This document shows positions 1 through 9,550 of a DNA stretch of 64,000 bases, piece after piece. The DNA is taken from contig JAPVXR010000015.1 of NCBI GenBank assembly GCA_027214385.1, positions 41,911 to 105,910 of the forward strand, read 5' to 3'. Every line of letters begins with the position of its first letter. Position 1 is the first letter of the stretch. The DNA is from Cryomorphaceae bacterium 1068 (GTDB taxonomy: Bacteria > Bacteroidota > Bacteroidia > Flavobacteriales_D > Cryomorphaceae). The notes beneath the pieces were generated by a model that saw only the letters and a program-made list of their open reading frames with translations, ran no database searches and was not told where the DNA came from. The position numbers and the translations under genes were made by a program.

Positions 1-2038
1 TAATTTTGAAAAATCCAATCTCCCCTGTTGCTTGCACATGTGTTCCTCCACAAAGCTCTACGGAATCTCCGAATTGAATCACTCTGACCTCATCACCATA
101 TTTCTCGCCAAACAGAGCCATAGCTCCCATCTCCTGAGCCTTACTCATTGGAACCTTCCTGAATTCTCCTAAGGCCAAGTTCTCCCGAACCATCGCATTC
201 ACTTGCATTTCGACCTTGCGAATCTCCTCATCGCTCATCTTTGAAAAGTGTGAAAAATCGAATCGGAGGTAATTCTTCTCGACCAATGACCCTTTTTGCT
301 CCACATGAGTTCCGAGAACATCTCGAAGTGCATGATGGAGTAGATGCGTTGCTGAATGGTTTTTCTCAGTACTACTGCGATCCTTAGAAGCTACAACTGC
401 AGTAAATTGAGGGCCAAGTTCCTTTGGCGAGTTTTTCGTTATGTGAACAATGAGATTGTTCTCGCGGTAGGTGTTGTCAATAGACAATTTTTTACCATCA
501 CTTTCAATGTATCCCTTGTCGCCTACCTGACCTCCACCTTCAGGATAGAAAGGTGTTTTATTGAATACTAAGTGAAATAGCTTTTTGCCTTTTTGCTCCA
601 CTTCCCGATAACGCACCAATTCTATAGTATCTTCCAAAACATCATAGCCGACAAACTCCGTTGAGGGTGAATCTGACAAGACTACCCAGTCTCCTGCTGC
701 TACCGCTGAGTCTTTTCTCGAACGACTCTTTTGCTCTTGAAGAGCTTTTTCAAAAGCTTCTTCATTGTAGAACTTCCCTTGCTCGGAAAGAATCAATGCC
801 GTCAAATCAGCAGGAAACCCATAGGTGTCATAAAGCTCAAAGACAGTTTCACCATCAATCTCTTTCCCTTCTGTCTTTTGAATGATTTCAGAAATCCGAT
901 CCATCCCTTTAGCTAAGGTGCGCAGAAATGCTTCCTCCTCTTCTTTGATGACTTGCGCTATCAATGTCTTGTTGTGGCTAAGCTCAGAAAAGAACTCCCC
1001 GAGTTGTTTCTCCAGCTCACCTGCCAAGAGAGTTAATATAGGTTCACGCCTATCTAAAAAGCTATAAGCATATCGGACCGCACGTCTGAGAATTCGACGT
1101 ATTACGTAGCCCGCACCCGTATTGCTAGGCATCTGACCATCGGCAATGGCAAATGAAACTGCACGAACATGGTCTGCAATAACACGAAAAGCCACATCTT
1201 GTTTAGATTCAGTTCTTCCGTATTTAACTCCTGTTTCTTTTTCAAGAAATGAAATTAGCGGGGTAAAAACATCAGTGTCGTAATTTGACTGCTTACCCTG
1301 AAGCACCATGGCCAAACGCTCAAATCCCATTCCTGTGTCAATATGCCTTTCCTTCAAGGGGATAAGCTTTCCATCGGCCTTGCGATTGAGTTCCATGAAG
1401 ACCAAATTCCAGATCTCCACCACTTGCGGATGGTCCATGTTGACCAATTCAGCGCCGGACTTGAGTTTTCTCTCCTCGTCTGATCGCAAGTCAACGTGAA
1501 TCTCAGAACAAGGGCCGCAAGGGCCCACGTCGCCCATTTCCCAGAAATTGTCTTTTTTATCCCCTTTTAGAATTCTGTCCTCTTCAACTAGATTTTTCCA
1601 GTAGCCGTAAGCTTCCGTATCGAATTCCAGATCGTCTTGTTTATCTCCTTCAAAAACGGTCACATACATCCTATCCTTCTCAACACCGAAAACGTCTGTC
1701 AGCAGCTCCCACGCCCACTCGATTGCTTCTTTTTTGTAATAAGCCCCGAATGACCAATTCCCCAACATTTCGAACATGGTGTGGTGGTAAGTGTCTACAC
1801 CAACTTCTTCCAGATCATTATGCTTCCCGCTCACTCTCAAACACTTCTGCGTGTCAGCGACACGCCTATTCGAAGTTTCTTCATTGCCCAGAAAAATATC
1901 TTTGAACTGATTCATCCCGGCGTTCGTAAACATAAGTGTGGGATCATTCTTAATGACGATTGGAGCTGAATCGACAATTTTGTGATTCTTACTCTCGAAA
2001 AAGTCAAGAAAGACACTGCGAATTTGAGATGATTTCAT
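1..2038 (-). CDS. alaS: alanyl-tRNA synthetase, 3' end outside window
   Basis: AlaS charges tRNA-Ala and proofreads mischarged Ser and Gly. I translated the minus strand from an ATG at 2036-2038; about 679 codons are visible with no stop before base 1, so about 200 C-terminal residues are missing. The N-terminus has the class II catalytic domain ([25 protein letters not shown]). The editing domain shows both zinc motifs: HSATH near residue 561 and CGGTH near 663. AlaS is usually about 870 residues, so the missing part should be the end of the editing domain and the C-Ala domain. It is divergent from the M23 peptidase gene, with about 100 bp between the two starts. The identification is firm. 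Confidence 0.96.
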   Translation of the reverse strand, partial: MKSSQIRSVFLDFFESKNHKIVDSAPIVIKNDPTLMFTNAGMNQFKDIFLGNEETSNRRVADTQKCLRVSGKHNDLEEVGVDTYHHTMFEMLGNWSFGAYYKKEAIEWAWELLTDVFGVEKDRMYVTVFEGDKQDDLEFDTEAYGYWKNLVEEDRILKGDKKDNFWEMGDVGPCGPCSEIHVDLRSDEERKLKSGAELVNMDHPQVVEIWNLVFMELNRKADGKLIPLKERHIDTGMGFERLAMVLQGKQSNYDTDVFTPLISFLEKETGVKYGRTESKQDVAFRVIADHVRAVSFAIADGQMPSNTGAGYVIRRILRRAVRYAYSFLDRREPILTLLAGELEKQLGEFFSELSHNKTLIAQVIKEEEEAFLRTLAKGMDRISEIIQKTEGKEIDGETVFELYDTYGFPADLTALILSEQGKFYNEEAFEKALQEQKSRSRKDSAVAAGDWVVLSDSPSTEFVGYDVLEDTIELVRYREVEQKGKKLFHLVFNKTPFYPEGGGQVGDKGYIESDGKKLSIDNTYRENNLIVHITKNSPKELGPQFTAVVASKDRSSTEKNHSATHLLHHALRDVLGTHVEQKGSLVEKNYLRFDFSHFSKMSDEEIRKVEMQVNAMVRENLALGEFRKVPMSKAQEMGAMALFGEKYGDEVRVIQFGDSVELCGGTHVQATGEIGFFKI

Positions 2039-2084
2039 TGAAACAAAGTTTAACAATTGAAGGGAGTCGCCGAAGAAATGGTTG

Positions 2085-2115
2085 TTTGTGCCATTCAGTC
2101 GATTTCCTACTTTTA
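2085..2115 (+). promoter_or_regulatory. promoter of the M23/MerR pair
   Basis: TTTG at 2085-2088, a 19-base gap, then TACTTTTA at 2108-2115. This fits the Bacteroidota -33/-7 pattern (TTTG and TAnnTTTG) with one mismatch in the last base of the -7 element. It lies 22 bases before the chosen ATG at 2138. It also argues against the longer reading frame from 2057, which would start upstream of the promoter. Confidence 0.45.
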
Positions 2116-2137
2116 TGGTTTAATTTTTCCTAACCGG

Positions 2138-3109
2138 ATGGCAAAAATAAAATACAAGTACAATCCAAGTACGCTCAACTACGAAAAAATCCAGCTGACC
2201 TTCAAAGATCGGCTTAAGAAAGGGTTAACCTACTTCGTTGTTGGATTATTTTTTGCATTGATCATTGTATTTTTTGCTTACACCTTTATTGACTCTCCTA
2301 AAGAGCTGACGCTAAAACGAGAACTTGCCCAAATGCAGGCTCGCTACGAATTACTGAATAAAGATCTGGACAATGTGGAAGCAGTGCTTTCTGACATTGA
2401 AAGGAGAGACGACAACATCTATCGACAAATTTTGGAATCGGAACCGATTCCTCAATCGGTCAGGGAAGCAGGTGTAGGTGGTGTGAATCGCTACACTTAT
2501 CTGGAGGGGTACAGCAATTCCGACTTGGTGATTGATACCAGAAAAAGGCTTGACAAACTAAAAAAACGCCTTTACGTGCAGTCGAAGTCCTTTGACGAAG
2601 TGGTAGAACTCGCTAAGAATAAGGAGAAGATGTTGGCCTCAATTCCCGCAGTACAACCCGTTCCCAATAAAAATTTAAAGAGAGTGGCTAGTGGCTATGG
2701 TTACCGCGTTCACCCTATCTACAAGGTTCGCAAGATGCATTGGGGGATGGACTTTTCCGCACCTACAGGCACTGAGATTTTCGCAACAGGCGACGGGGTG
2801 ATTAAAAAAGTAGTAAACAGCCGTCGCGGATATGGAAAACATGTCATAATAGACCACGGTTATGGCTACGAAACGCTCTATGCCCACATGAGTAAGATAG
2901 ATGTGCGACGCGGACAGAAAGTAAAAAGGGGAGATATTATTGGCTTAGTAGGGAATACAGGCACTAGTAATGGCCCTCACCTTCACTACGAAGTAGTGAA
3001 GGATGGTAAAAAAATTAACCCGGCTAACTTCTATTTTAATGACTTGACACCCGAGGAATATGATCTAATGATCGAACTCTCTTCCAGTGTAAACCAATCC
3101 TTCGACTGA
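2138..3109 (+). CDS. M23-family metallopeptidase (LytM domain), membrane-anchored
   Basis: Predicted cell-wall endopeptidase, or a regulator of one, facing the periplasm. The protein is 323 aa: a short basic N-terminus, one membrane helix at about residues 30-50, a coiled-coil stretch to about 160, and a C-terminal M23 domain. All zinc ligands of the family are present: HWGMD (His201, Asp205), His250 and the HLH motif (281-283), so it should be active, unlike degenerate LytM factors. The frame is open from 2057, but the ATG at 2138 (MAKIKYKYN) gives the usual N-terminus and follows a promoter-like pair. Its TGA overlaps the ATG of the MerR gene by one base, so the two are probably co-transcribed. 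Confidence 0.9.
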   Translation: MAKIKYKYNPSTLNYEKIQLTFKDRLKKGLTYFVVGLFFALIIVFFAYTFIDSPKELTLKRELAQMQARYELLNKDLDNVEAVLSDIERRDDNIYRQILESEPIPQSVREAGVGGVNRYTYLEGYSNSDLVIDTRKRLDKLKKRLYVQSKSFDEVVELAKNKEKMLASIPAVQPVPNKNLKRVASGYGYRVHPIYKVRKMHWGMDFSAPTGTEIFATGDGVIKKVVNSRRGYGKHVIIDHGYGYETLYAHMSKIDVRRGQKVKRGDIIGLVGNTGTSNGPHLHYEVVKDGKKINPANFYFNDLTPEEYDLMIELSSSVNQSFD

Positions 3110-3444
3110 TGCCATACCGCGAAAAAGAAATTGAAAAGCTCTACTACAGTATAGGCGAGGTATCGAAAATGTTTGATGTCAATACATCCTTGATCCGATT
3201 TTGGGAAAAGGAATTCGATATCATCAAACCAAAAAAGAACAAGAAGGGAAACCGACTCTTCACCAAAGATGATGTGGAGAATTTCCGAATCATCTTCCAC
3301 TTGGTAAAGGAGCGCGGCTACACACTACAAGGGGCTAAAGACAAGCTTAAAGACAATAAAAACGACGTGGCGGATACTGTTGAAATGGTCAAGCGACTCG
3401 AGAATGTAAAGGCTTTTTTGCTAGAGCTTAAAAAGAGCCTTTGA
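3109..3444 (+). CDS. MerR-family transcriptional regulator, single-domain
   Basis: A 111-aa DNA-binding protein made almost wholly of the MerR winged helix-turn-helix (YYSIGEVSKMFDV at the N-terminus, then IRFWEKEFDII, and the wing NRLFTKDDVENF). A short helix follows (about residues 85-110). It has no effector-binding domain and no conserved Cys cluster, so it is not a metal sensor of the classic type. It is translationally coupled to the M23 peptidase (ATG overlaps the previous TGA). From memory this pairing recurs in Flavobacteriia, but its target is unknown. It converges on hldD with only one base between the stop codons. Confidence 0.88.
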   Translation: MPYREKEIEKLYYSIGEVSKMFDVNTSLIRFWEKEFDIIKPKKNKKGNRLFTKDDVENFRIIFHLVKERGYTLQGAKDKLKDNKNDVADTVEMVKRLENVKAFLLELKKSL

Positions 3445-3445
3445 T

Positions 3446-4411
3446 CTAGTAGTAAGACTCCTCACTCAAATAATTCTGCACATAATCTTTCACTCCATTT
3501 TCCAATGAGGTGAACTCTTTGTCATAACCAATGCCGATCAGCTTTGCCATATTGGCCTCAGTGAAATACTGGTACTTGTCTCTTATATCAGCGGGAGTAT
3601 CGATGAATGAAATGTTTGGCTCAAGGTTCAAGGCGGAAAAAGTAGCTTTTGCTAAATCCAAGAAAGTTCTGGCAGTCCCCGTTCCCAAATTGTAGAGTCC
3701 CGAGTTTTTCCTATGTTTCATTAAAAAAAGGCAAACATTAACTAAGTCTTTGACATAGATGAAGTCGCGCAACTGCTCACCATCCTTGTACTCAGGATTA
3801 TGAGATCGAAACAACTTTACCTCTCCGTTTTTCTTAATTTGATTAAAGGCGTGAAAAATGACCGAAGCCATTCTTCCTTTGTGGTATTCGTTGGGACCAT
3901 AAACATTAAAGAATTTGAGACCCGCCCAGAAATAGGGCTTCTTGTCTTGTTTAAGCGCCCACTTGTCAAATTCGTTTTTTGATTCTCCGTAAGGATTGAG
4001 TGGCTCTAGCTTTTCTATTACATCATGATTGTCTTCGTAGCCATACTCTCCCAGGCCATACGTAGCTGCTGAGCTAGCATAAACCAAGGGGATTCCATAA
4101 TCCACACAAGCTTTCCAAATCTTTTGAGAATAGTCCACATTCAAATCGTCGAATATCGATTTGTCAAATTCTGTGGTATCCGTGCGGGCACCGATATGAA
4201 AAATGAAGTAGACTAACTTGTGATTCTCGCTTAGCCAATGGTGAAATGCTCTTCGCTCCACCAGCTGAGAAAACCTCTTTCCTTCATAATTGAATGCTTT
4301 TTCAACTTTTGAAAAGTCATCCACCAAAATTAAATCGTAGTAGCCCTTTTCATTGAGCGCACTTATTAAACAGCTCCCGATAAAACCCGCAGCACCCGTT
4401 ACAACAATCAT
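3446..4411 (-). CDS. hldD: ADP-L-glycero-D-manno-heptose 6-epimerase
   Basis: The last step of ADP-heptose synthesis for the LPS inner core: an NADP-dependent short-chain epimerase converts ADP-D-glycero- to ADP-L-glycero-manno-heptose. The 321-aa protein has the Rossmann motif TGAAGFIG at residues 5-12, the catalytic pair Tyr141 and Lys145 in PYGESK, and family stretches YASSAATYG and FNVYGP that match E. coli HldD (310 aa) closely. The start is the ATG at 4409-4411; the frame runs on to 4504 but adds a non-conserved leader. gmhA at 50.3 kb is an earlier step of the same pathway. Confidence 0.92.
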   Translation of the reverse strand: MIVVTGAAGFIGSCLISALNEKGYYDLILVDDFSKVEKAFNYEGKRFSQLVERRAFHHWLSENHKLVYFIFHIGARTDTTEFDKSIFDDLNVDYSQKIWKACVDYGIPLVYASSAATYGLGEYGYEDNHDVIEKLEPLNPYGESKNEFDKWALKQDKKPYFWAGLKFFNVYGPNEYHKGRMASVIFHAFNQIKKNGEVKLFRSHNPEYKDGEQLRDFIYVKDLVNVCLFLMKHRKNSGLYNLGTGTARTFLDLAKATFSALNLEPNISFIDTPADIRDKYQYFTEANMAKLIGIGYDKEFTSLENGVKDYVQNYLSEESYY

Positions 4412-4477
4412 AAGAATTGAGATTTTCGTCAAAGATAGGCATTGACCTGTATAAGGATGTAAGGTTGAAATAGGTTG

Positions 4478-4485
4478 TATATTTG
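4478..4485 (+). promoter_or_regulatory. -7 element upstream of the PTPS-like gene
   Basis: TATATTTG, a perfect TAnnTTTG, ending 17 bases before the ATG at 4503. No convincing TTTG lies 18-22 bases upstream. It sits in the 91-bp divergent gap to hldD. Confidence 0.4.
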
Positions 4486-4502
4486 CACCTGAAAATTTAA
4501 GC

Positions 4503-4922
4503 ATGCCATTGGTTTACATCACAAGACGAGAGCGATTTAACGCTGCACATAAACTCTGGAATGAGGAATGGACTGAGCAGAAGAACATGGAAGTCTTCGG
4601 CAAATGCGCCAACCAGAACTGGCACGGTCACAACTACGACCTTTTTGTGACCGTGAAAGGACAACCACACCCCGATACAGGATGTGTCATCGATTTAAAA
4701 GATCTAAGCAAGATTTTGAAAAAAACGGTGATAGACAAACTCGACCACCGTAACTTGAATCTAGATGTGCCTTTTATGAAGGGCAAAATGTCATCTACTG
4801 AAAATTTGGCAGTCGCCATTTGGGGCGAAATAAAAACTAAAGTTGAAAGTCACGGCTGCCTACTTCACTCCGTTCGTTTGCACGAAACGGAGAACAATTT
4901 TGCCGAATACTTCGGAGAGTAA
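4503..4922 (+). CDS. 6-pyruvoyl-tetrahydropterin synthase / 6-carboxytetrahydropterin synthase family
   Basis: Acts on the product of FolE (7,8-dihydroneopterin triphosphate). The 139-aa protein carries the three zinc histidines (His16, His41, His43), the catalytic Cys35, the Asp81-His82 pair and a C-terminal pterin-binding Glu (HETE, about 128-130). The catalytic motif is FGKC plus five residues plus HGHNY. That spacing (Cys-x5-His-Gly-His) and the flanks are like animal PTPS rather than QueD, where I recall Cys-x3-His-Gly-His. This favours a true PTPS (biopterin-type) activity over queuosine synthesis, but that is inference. folE follows 7 bases downstream, which supports a pterin role. Confidence 0.85.
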   Translation: MPLVYITRRERFNAAHKLWNEEWTEQKNMEVFGKCANQNWHGHNYDLFVTVKGQPHPDTGCVIDLKDLSKILKKTVIDKLDHRNLNLDVPFMKGKMSSTENLAVAIWGEIKTKVESHGCLLHSVRLHETENNFAEYFGE

Positions 4923-4929
4923 GAGCGAA

Positions 4930-5529
4930 ATGGAAATGGAAGGTTCACAACAAAGTCAGAAGGAAAAAGAGCTCAATAATTTAGAGTCACTATTTGGGAA
5001 GGTGTTGGACAATCTCGGAGGAGAAAGAGATCGCCAAGGCTTGGAAAACACTCCTTTGAGAGTAGCCAAAGCCATGCAGTTCTTAACTAAAGGCTATGAC
5101 CAAGACCCTGCGGCTATCATTCGATCAGCCATGTTTGATGAAGAGTACAGCCAGATGGTCTTGGTGAAAGACATCGAAGTTTACAGCCTTTGCGAGCACC
5201 ATATGTTGCCTTTTTTTGGAAAGGCTCATGTGGCCTATATTCCAAATGGAAGAATTGTAGGATTGAGTAAAATACCTCGAATCGTGGACGTATTTGCACG
5301 AAGATTGCAAGTACAAGAGCGACTGACGAATCAAATAATGGAATGTCTTCAAGAAACGCTGGACCCTGTTGGAGTTGCCGTAGTAATAGAAGCTCAGCAC
5401 ATGTGCATGCAAATGCGCGGAGTTCAAAAGCAAAACTCCGTCACTACGACTTCTGCATTTCACGGAGAATTCTTGGAGGAGACAACTCGTCAGGAATTTG
5501 TTAATTTGATATCAGCAAAACTTCATTAA
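4930..5529 (+). CDS. folE: GTP cyclohydrolase I
   Basis: Converts GTP to 7,8-dihydroneopterin triphosphate, the first step of folate and other pterins. About 199 aa from the ATG at 4930 (a second ATG at 4936 is possible). The zinc motif [10 protein letters not shown] and the closing Cys in QHMCMQMRG are both present, along with [10 protein letters not shown]. The frame is open from 4843, inside the PTPS-like gene, but that extension just reads the upstream gene in another frame. The sequence GGAG about 13 bases before the start is compatible with ribosome binding. Likely co-transcribed with the PTPS-like gene and perhaps the BI-1 gene. Confidence 0.95.
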   Translation: MEMEGSQQSQKEKELNNLESLFGKVLDNLGGERDRQGLENTPLRVAKAMQFLTKGYDQDPAAIIRSAMFDEEYSQMVLVKDIEVYSLCEHHMLPFFGKAHVAYIPNGRIVGLSKIPRIVDVFARRLQVQERLTNQIMECLQETLDPVGVAVVIEAQHMCMQMRGVQKQNSVTTTSAFHGEFLEETTRQEFVNLISAKLH

Positions 5530-5535
5530 ACAGAT

Positions 5536-6279
5536 ATGGAAGAGAATAATAATATGATGTTTGGCCGCGATGGCGGGCAACATTCAGCACAAGTGGACTC
5601 CGGCGCATTGGCCAAAAATTTTGTGAGCAATGTCATGACTTACATGACTGCCGCATTAGCCATCACAGGAGTAATGGCCTATTGGTTTGGAACCAATGAA
5701 GACTTAATGAGATTGCTCTATAATGCTGAGGGAACGGGTCGTTCTCTCCTCGGTTGGATAGCGATGCTCGGACCACTTGGACTCGTTTTGCTCATGGGCT
5801 TTCGCTTTCAAAAAATGTCCAGCACAGGAATGCTGACTACCATGATTATCTTTAGCCTGCTGATGGGGATAAGCTTGAGCTCAATTTTTGCAGTTTATTC
5901 TGCATCGAGCATTACCATGACATTCCTTATTACTTCCGCCACTTTCGGAATCATGGCTGTGCTCGGCTACACTACAAGCACCGACCTCACCAAGTTTGGC
6001 TCGATCATGATGATGGGATTGATCGGAATTATCATAGCCATGGTAGTCAATTGGTTTATGCAAAGTGCTGCACTTGATTACATCATCAGTGCCGTCGGTG
6101 TCTTAATTTTCACAGGACTCACAGCATATGATATGCAGAAGCTTAAACAAATCGGAATGCAAGTTGACTCAGGAACCGATGAAGGAAATAAATATGCTCT
6201 TATGGGTGCATTAACTCTTTACCTCGATTTCATCAATCTCTTTTTGTTTCTCCTTCGCTTCTTGGGAAATAGAGATTAA
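5536..6279 (+). CDS. Bax inhibitor-1 / YccA family membrane protein
   Basis: A 247-aa integral membrane protein of the BI-1 (YccA/YbhL) family. After a hydrophilic N-terminus of about 25 residues there are seven hydrophobic segments. The family signatures are present: a GITLSSIF-like stretch (MGISLSSIFAVYSA, about 113-126), TSATFGIMAVLGYTT, and the C-terminal FTGLTAYDMQKLKQI plus YLDFINLFLFLLR. Family members bind or leak calcium, or modulate membrane proteases; which applies here is unknown. It starts 6 bases after folE, so they probably share a transcript, and a strong terminator follows. Confidence 0.9.
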   Translation: MEENNNMMFGRDGGQHSAQVDSGALAKNFVSNVMTYMTAALAITGVMAYWFGTNEDLMRLLYNAEGTGRSLLGWIAMLGPLGLVLLMGFRFQKMSSTGMLTTMIIFSLLMGISLSSIFAVYSASSITMTFLITSATFGIMAVLGYTTSTDLTKFGSIMMMGLIGIIIAMVVNWFMQSAALDYIISAVGVLIFTGLTAYDMQKLKQIGMQVDSGTDEGNKYALMGALTLYLDFINLFLFLLRFLGNRD

Positions 6280-6297
6280 TCATTCATTGAAATTAAG

Positions 6298-6322
6298 AAT
6301 CCGACCTTCGTCGGATTTTTTT
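6298..6322 (+). terminator. rho-independent terminator after the BI-1 gene
   Basis: Perfect 8-bp stem AATCCGAC/GTCGGATT with loop CTTC (6306-6309), followed by a run of T. It closes the PTPS-folE-BI-1 unit and separates it from fabD. Confidence 0.85.
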
Positions 6323-6354
6323 ATTTGTAACCACCTCAAAACCAAATTATACTT

Positions 6355-7236
6355 ATGAAAGCATACGTTTTTCCAGGTCAAGGATCACAGTTTCCGGGAA
6401 TGGCCAAAGAACTCTACGAGCAGTCTGAAGAAGCTAAAGCGCTTTTTGAACAAGCAAACGAAATTCTCGAGTTCCGAATCACAGACATTATGTTTGGAGG
6501 TACCCAAGATGACTTGAAAGAGACTAAAGTAACCCAACCCGCTATCTTTTTACACAGCGTTATTTTGGCTAAGATGCTTGGAGATAAATTTCAACCGGAC
6601 ATGGTCGCGGGGCACAGTCTCGGTGAGTTTTCTGCATTGACCGCAGCAGGTGCTTTGAGTTTTGAGGCTGGCTTGAAGTTGGTGGCCCAACGTGCCAATG
6701 CCATGCAAAAGGCTACCGAGCAAACAAAGGGAACAATGGCAGCCATATTAGCCTTGGACGACGAAGTAGTGGAGAAGCTTTGTGCAGAAATTGATGGTAT
6801 AGTCGTTCCGGCCAACTACAATTGCCCTGGCCAATTGGTGATCAGTGGAGAGCTGGACGCTGTCCAAAAAGCCTGTGATGCTCTTTCGGCAGCAGGTGCC
6901 CGACGAGCTATGATTTTACCCGTAGGTGGTGCATTCCATTCGCCACTTATGGAACCGGCCAGAGCCGATTTAGCCTCAGCCATAGAATCGACTGAGATTA
7001 AATCACCGTCCTGCCCGGTTTACCAGAATGTATCTGCAGAACCTGTGACTGATCCCGCCACGATCAAAGCAAACTTGGTCGCACAGCTTACCGCTCCTGT
7101 GCGTTGGACGCAAACCATGCAAAACATGATTGCAAACGGAGCTACCGCTACAATTGAAGTGGGCCCTGGAAAAGTTCTTCAGGGACTCTTTAAGAAAGTA
7201 GATCGAGGTTTTGAAACGTCTTCTGCTGAATTATAA
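6355..7236 (+). CDS. fabD: malonyl-CoA:ACP transacylase
   Basis: Loads malonate onto acyl carrier protein for fatty acid synthesis. 293 aa, typical length. The substrate-binding GQGSQ is at residues 8-12, the nucleophile Ser88 is in GHSLGE, and the catalytic His195 is in AFHSP. The C-terminal VGPGKVLQGL motif is present. No other fab gene lies beside it. It stands alone between a terminator and the convergent sugar-nucleotide operon, whose last stop codon (7231-7233) directly abuts the fabD stop (7234-7236). Confidence 0.96.
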   Translation: MKAYVFPGQGSQFPGMAKELYEQSEEAKALFEQANEILEFRITDIMFGGTQDDLKETKVTQPAIFLHSVILAKMLGDKFQPDMVAGHSLGEFSALTAAGALSFEAGLKLVAQRANAMQKATEQTKGTMAAILALDDEVVEKLCAEIDGIVVPANYNCPGQLVISGELDAVQKACDALSAAGARRAMILPVGGAFHSPLMEPARADLASAIESTEIKSPSCPVYQNVSAEPVTDPATIKANLVAQLTAPVRWTQTMQNMIANGATATIEVGPGKVLQGLFKKVDRGFETSSAEL

Positions 7237-8520
7237 ACTCCAGTAAAGAAACTTATTAATCTTCCCTCGGTAGATTCCTTTTAGGTCAACGAATACACCA
7301 TCCGCATCGATAATCTCCTCGAAGTAACTCTCGGGGAGATTATCGTATTCAGAGTGATTTACCGCTACGATTACTCCATCGTATTTAGGATTGGGCTTTG
7401 GAGCCAAATCATACCCATACTCATCCTTCACCTCTTCAGGAGAGGCATGAGGGTCTATAACGTCCACCTTCACACCAAAAGACTCTAACTCTTTCACTGT
7501 ATCTACCACCTTAGAGTTACGAATATCGCTCACATTCTCTTTGAAAGTAGCGCCCATAACCAGCACTTTGGCGTTTTGGATATGCTTTCCTTTTGAGATG
7601 ATCTTCTTCACGGTTTGTTTCGCCACGTAAGCTCCCATCGAGTCATTCACAAATCGACCTGAGTTGATGATCTGCGCGTGGTATCCTAGTTTCTCCGCTT
7701 TATGTGTGAGGTAGTACGGGTCGACACCAATGCAGTGACCGCCTACCAATCCCGGACGGAAATTCAAGAAATTCCATTTAGTCCCTGCAGCTTCCAACAC
7801 TTCGTAGGTGTTGATTCCCATCCTATTGAAAATAATCGAAAGCTCGTTGATCAAAGCAATATTTACATCTCGTTGCGTATTCTCAATAATCTTGGCTGCT
7901 TCAGCAACTCGAATGGAGCTTGCACGGTGCACTCCTGCGTCAACTACCAATTCGTAAACCTTGGCAATGATTTCAGCCGATTCAGCGTCGCAGCCTGCAG
8001 AAACCTTAACAATACTGCGAAGAGTGTGCTCCTTGTCTCCCGGATTAATCCTTTCAGGGCTGTAGCCTACCTTAAAGTCTTCCACAGATTTTAAGCCACT
8101 GATCTCTTCGATCACAGGAACACAATCTTCCTCGGTACAACCAGGATAGACAGTACTCTCGTAAACAACATAATCGCCTTTTGATATGGCGTTAGCAACC
8201 GTTTTGGACGCAGCCAATACAGGAGTCAAATCAGGCTTATTTCCAATATCGATTGGAGTAGGCACTGCTACGATAAAAAAGGAAGCCTCCTTCAAATCTT
8301 CTGCATCGGCAGTGAAGGTTATGTCACAACCTTCAAAATCAGATGACTCCAATTCATTGCTTGGATCTATTCCATTATTCATCAATGCAACCCGATCGGG
8401 GTTGATATCGAAACCAATTACGGAAACTTTTCTGGCGAATTCCAAGGCTATGGGAAGACCCACGTAACCGAGGCCAATGACCGCCATTTTCTTCTCTTTG
8501 TTTAAGAGGGAATTGTACAT
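7231..8520 (-). CDS. UDP-N-acetyl-hexosamine 6-dehydrogenase (TviB/WbpA type)
   Basis: NAD-dependent four-electron oxidation of a UDP-N-acetylhexosamine to the uronic acid, feeding the downstream-type enzymes of this operon. 429 aa: N-terminal Rossmann domain (AVIGLGYVGLP near residue 13), central domain with the catalytic cysteine in GGHCIGVDPYYL, and C-terminal UDP-binding domain (GATFKENVSDIRNSK). Similarity to Salmonella TviB, recalled from memory, runs along the whole length (VYESTVYPGCTEE, YSPERINPGD). It is distinct from the second dehydrogenase at 11102, which is the UDP-glucose type. It is the last gene of the six-gene minus-strand operon, one base after the oxidoreductase gene. Confidence 0.88.
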   Translation of the reverse strand: MYNSLLNKEKKMAVIGLGYVGLPIALEFARKVSVIGFDINPDRVALMNNGIDPSNELESSDFEGCDITFTADAEDLKEASFFIVAVPTPIDIGNKPDLTPVLAASKTVANAISKGDYVVYESTVYPGCTEEDCVPVIEEISGLKSVEDFKVGYSPERINPGDKEHTLRSIVKVSAGCDAESAEIIAKVYELVVDAGVHRASSIRVAEAAKIIENTQRDVNIALINELSIIFNRMGINTYEVLEAAGTKWNFLNFRPGLVGGHCIGVDPYYLTHKAEKLGYHAQIINSGRFVNDSMGAYVAKQTVKKIISKGKHIQNAKVLVMGATFKENVSDIRNSKVVDTVKELESFGVKVDVIDPHASPEEVKDEYGYDLAPKPNPKYDGVIVAVNHSEYDNLPESYFEEIIDADGVFVDLKGIYRGKINKFLYWSL

Positions 8521-8521
8521 A

Positions 8522-9550
8522 TCAGGAATTATTCTTGTCTCTTACTTTGTAAATTCTTTCGATGATGTCTACCACCTTTAAACCTTCGAGGGCATTGGTA
8601 GTGGCCACATTTCTATTCAAAATAGTGTCAACCACGTTTTCAATTACGAAGTGGTGATTGGCAGCACTTCCTTTATAAGCGCCATAATCATTGGCGGGAC
8701 TAGACTCGCTAAGCTCAGGCATCTCATAGCCTTCTACATTGCAAACCTCAACTTCATTCATGTATTGACCGCCAACCTTCACGCTTCCTTTGCTGCCTAT
8801 CACGGTTATGCTGCTCCCTAAGTTTTTGCCCCAAACAGAGGTCGAGTAATTCAAGGAGCACTTACCTCCGTTAATGAAGTCAAAAGTCACCAAACCACTG
8901 TCTTCAAAATCGGTTAAACCCTTATGATTGAAGTCGGCAAAACGACCTTCAATGTTCTCGATATCTCCAAACAACCAGTACATGATATCGATGAAGTGAG
9001 AAAATTGGGTAAACAGTGTTCCCCCATCAAGATCGGCTCTTCCCTTCCAGCCTTCCTTCTTGTAGTACCGCTCATCGCGGTTCCAGTAGCAGTCGATGTC
9101 CACCAAGAAGATCTCACCCAAACGCTTATTCTCAATCATCTCTTTCAACCAAGCCGAAGGAGGAGAATAACGATTTTGCATGACGCAAAAAACGTGTCTA
9201 CTCACCTGAAGTGCCTTGAAGATCACCTCTTCACAATTCGCTTTCGACAAGCCCATTGGCTTTTCACAAACTACGTGCTTCTTTTCATTCAAAGCCTTTA
9301 ACGACTGAGAGGCGTGCAGTCCATTGGGAGTACAAATATTCACCACATCGATTTCAGGATGGGCTTTGAACATTGCCTCCATAGTGGAGAAAAAAGACTC
9401 TTCGATCCCCTCCGCTCCGCATTCAGCAGGAGAGGCGTTATCAACTACTGCGACCAATTCCGCTTCGTCATTTCGTCGGATCATTTCCGCATGGCGCTTT
9501 CCGATGTGGCCGTAACCTACTATAGCAAACTTTACTTTTTGTTGATTCAT
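8522..9550 (-). CDS. Gfo/Idh/MocA oxidoreductase, WbpB/WlbA type
   Basis: Probable UDP-N-acetyl-glucosaminuronate 3-dehydrogenase, making the 3-keto sugar used by the aminotransferase at 12412. 342 aa: N-terminal NAD(P)-binding fold ([15 protein letters not shown]), the family CEKPM motif near residue 96, and a C-terminal substrate domain with [17 protein letters not shown]. The assignment to WbpB/WlbA rests on the neighbours: a WbpA/TviB-type dehydrogenase, a WbpD-type acetyltransferase and a WbpE-type aminotransferase are all in the operon. The start overlaps the stop of the acetyltransferase gene by 4 bases. Confidence 0.82.
   Translation of the reverse strand: MNQQKVKFAIVGYGHIGKRHAEMIRRNDEAELVAVVDNASPAECGAEGIEESFFSTMEAMFKAHPEIDVVNICTPNGLHASQSLKALNEKKHVVCEKPMGLSKANCEEVIFKALQVSRHVFCVMQNRYSPPSAWLKEMIENKRLGEIFLVDIDCYWNRDERYYKKEGWKGRADLDGGTLFTQFSHFIDIMYWLFGDIENIEGRFADFNHKGLTDFEDSGLVTFDFINGGKCSLNYSTSVWGKNLGSSITVIGSKGSVKVGGQYMNEVEVCNVEGYEMPELSESSPANDYGAYKGSAANHHFVIENVVDTILNRNVATTNALEGLKVVDIIERIYKVRDKNNS

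Noticed and set aside
2057..2137. 27-codon extension of the M23 peptidase
   Set aside because: It starts before the promoter-like pair and is not like the family; the ATG at 2138 gives the normal N-terminus.
3408..3442. Hairpin AAAGGCT/AGCCTTT at the end of the MerR gene as a terminator
   Set aside because: It lies inside coding sequence and lacks a following T run on either strand.
4843..4929. 29-codon extension of folE inside the PTPS-like gene
   Set aside because: It is an alternative frame of a conserved gene; folE proteins start near the ATG at 4930.
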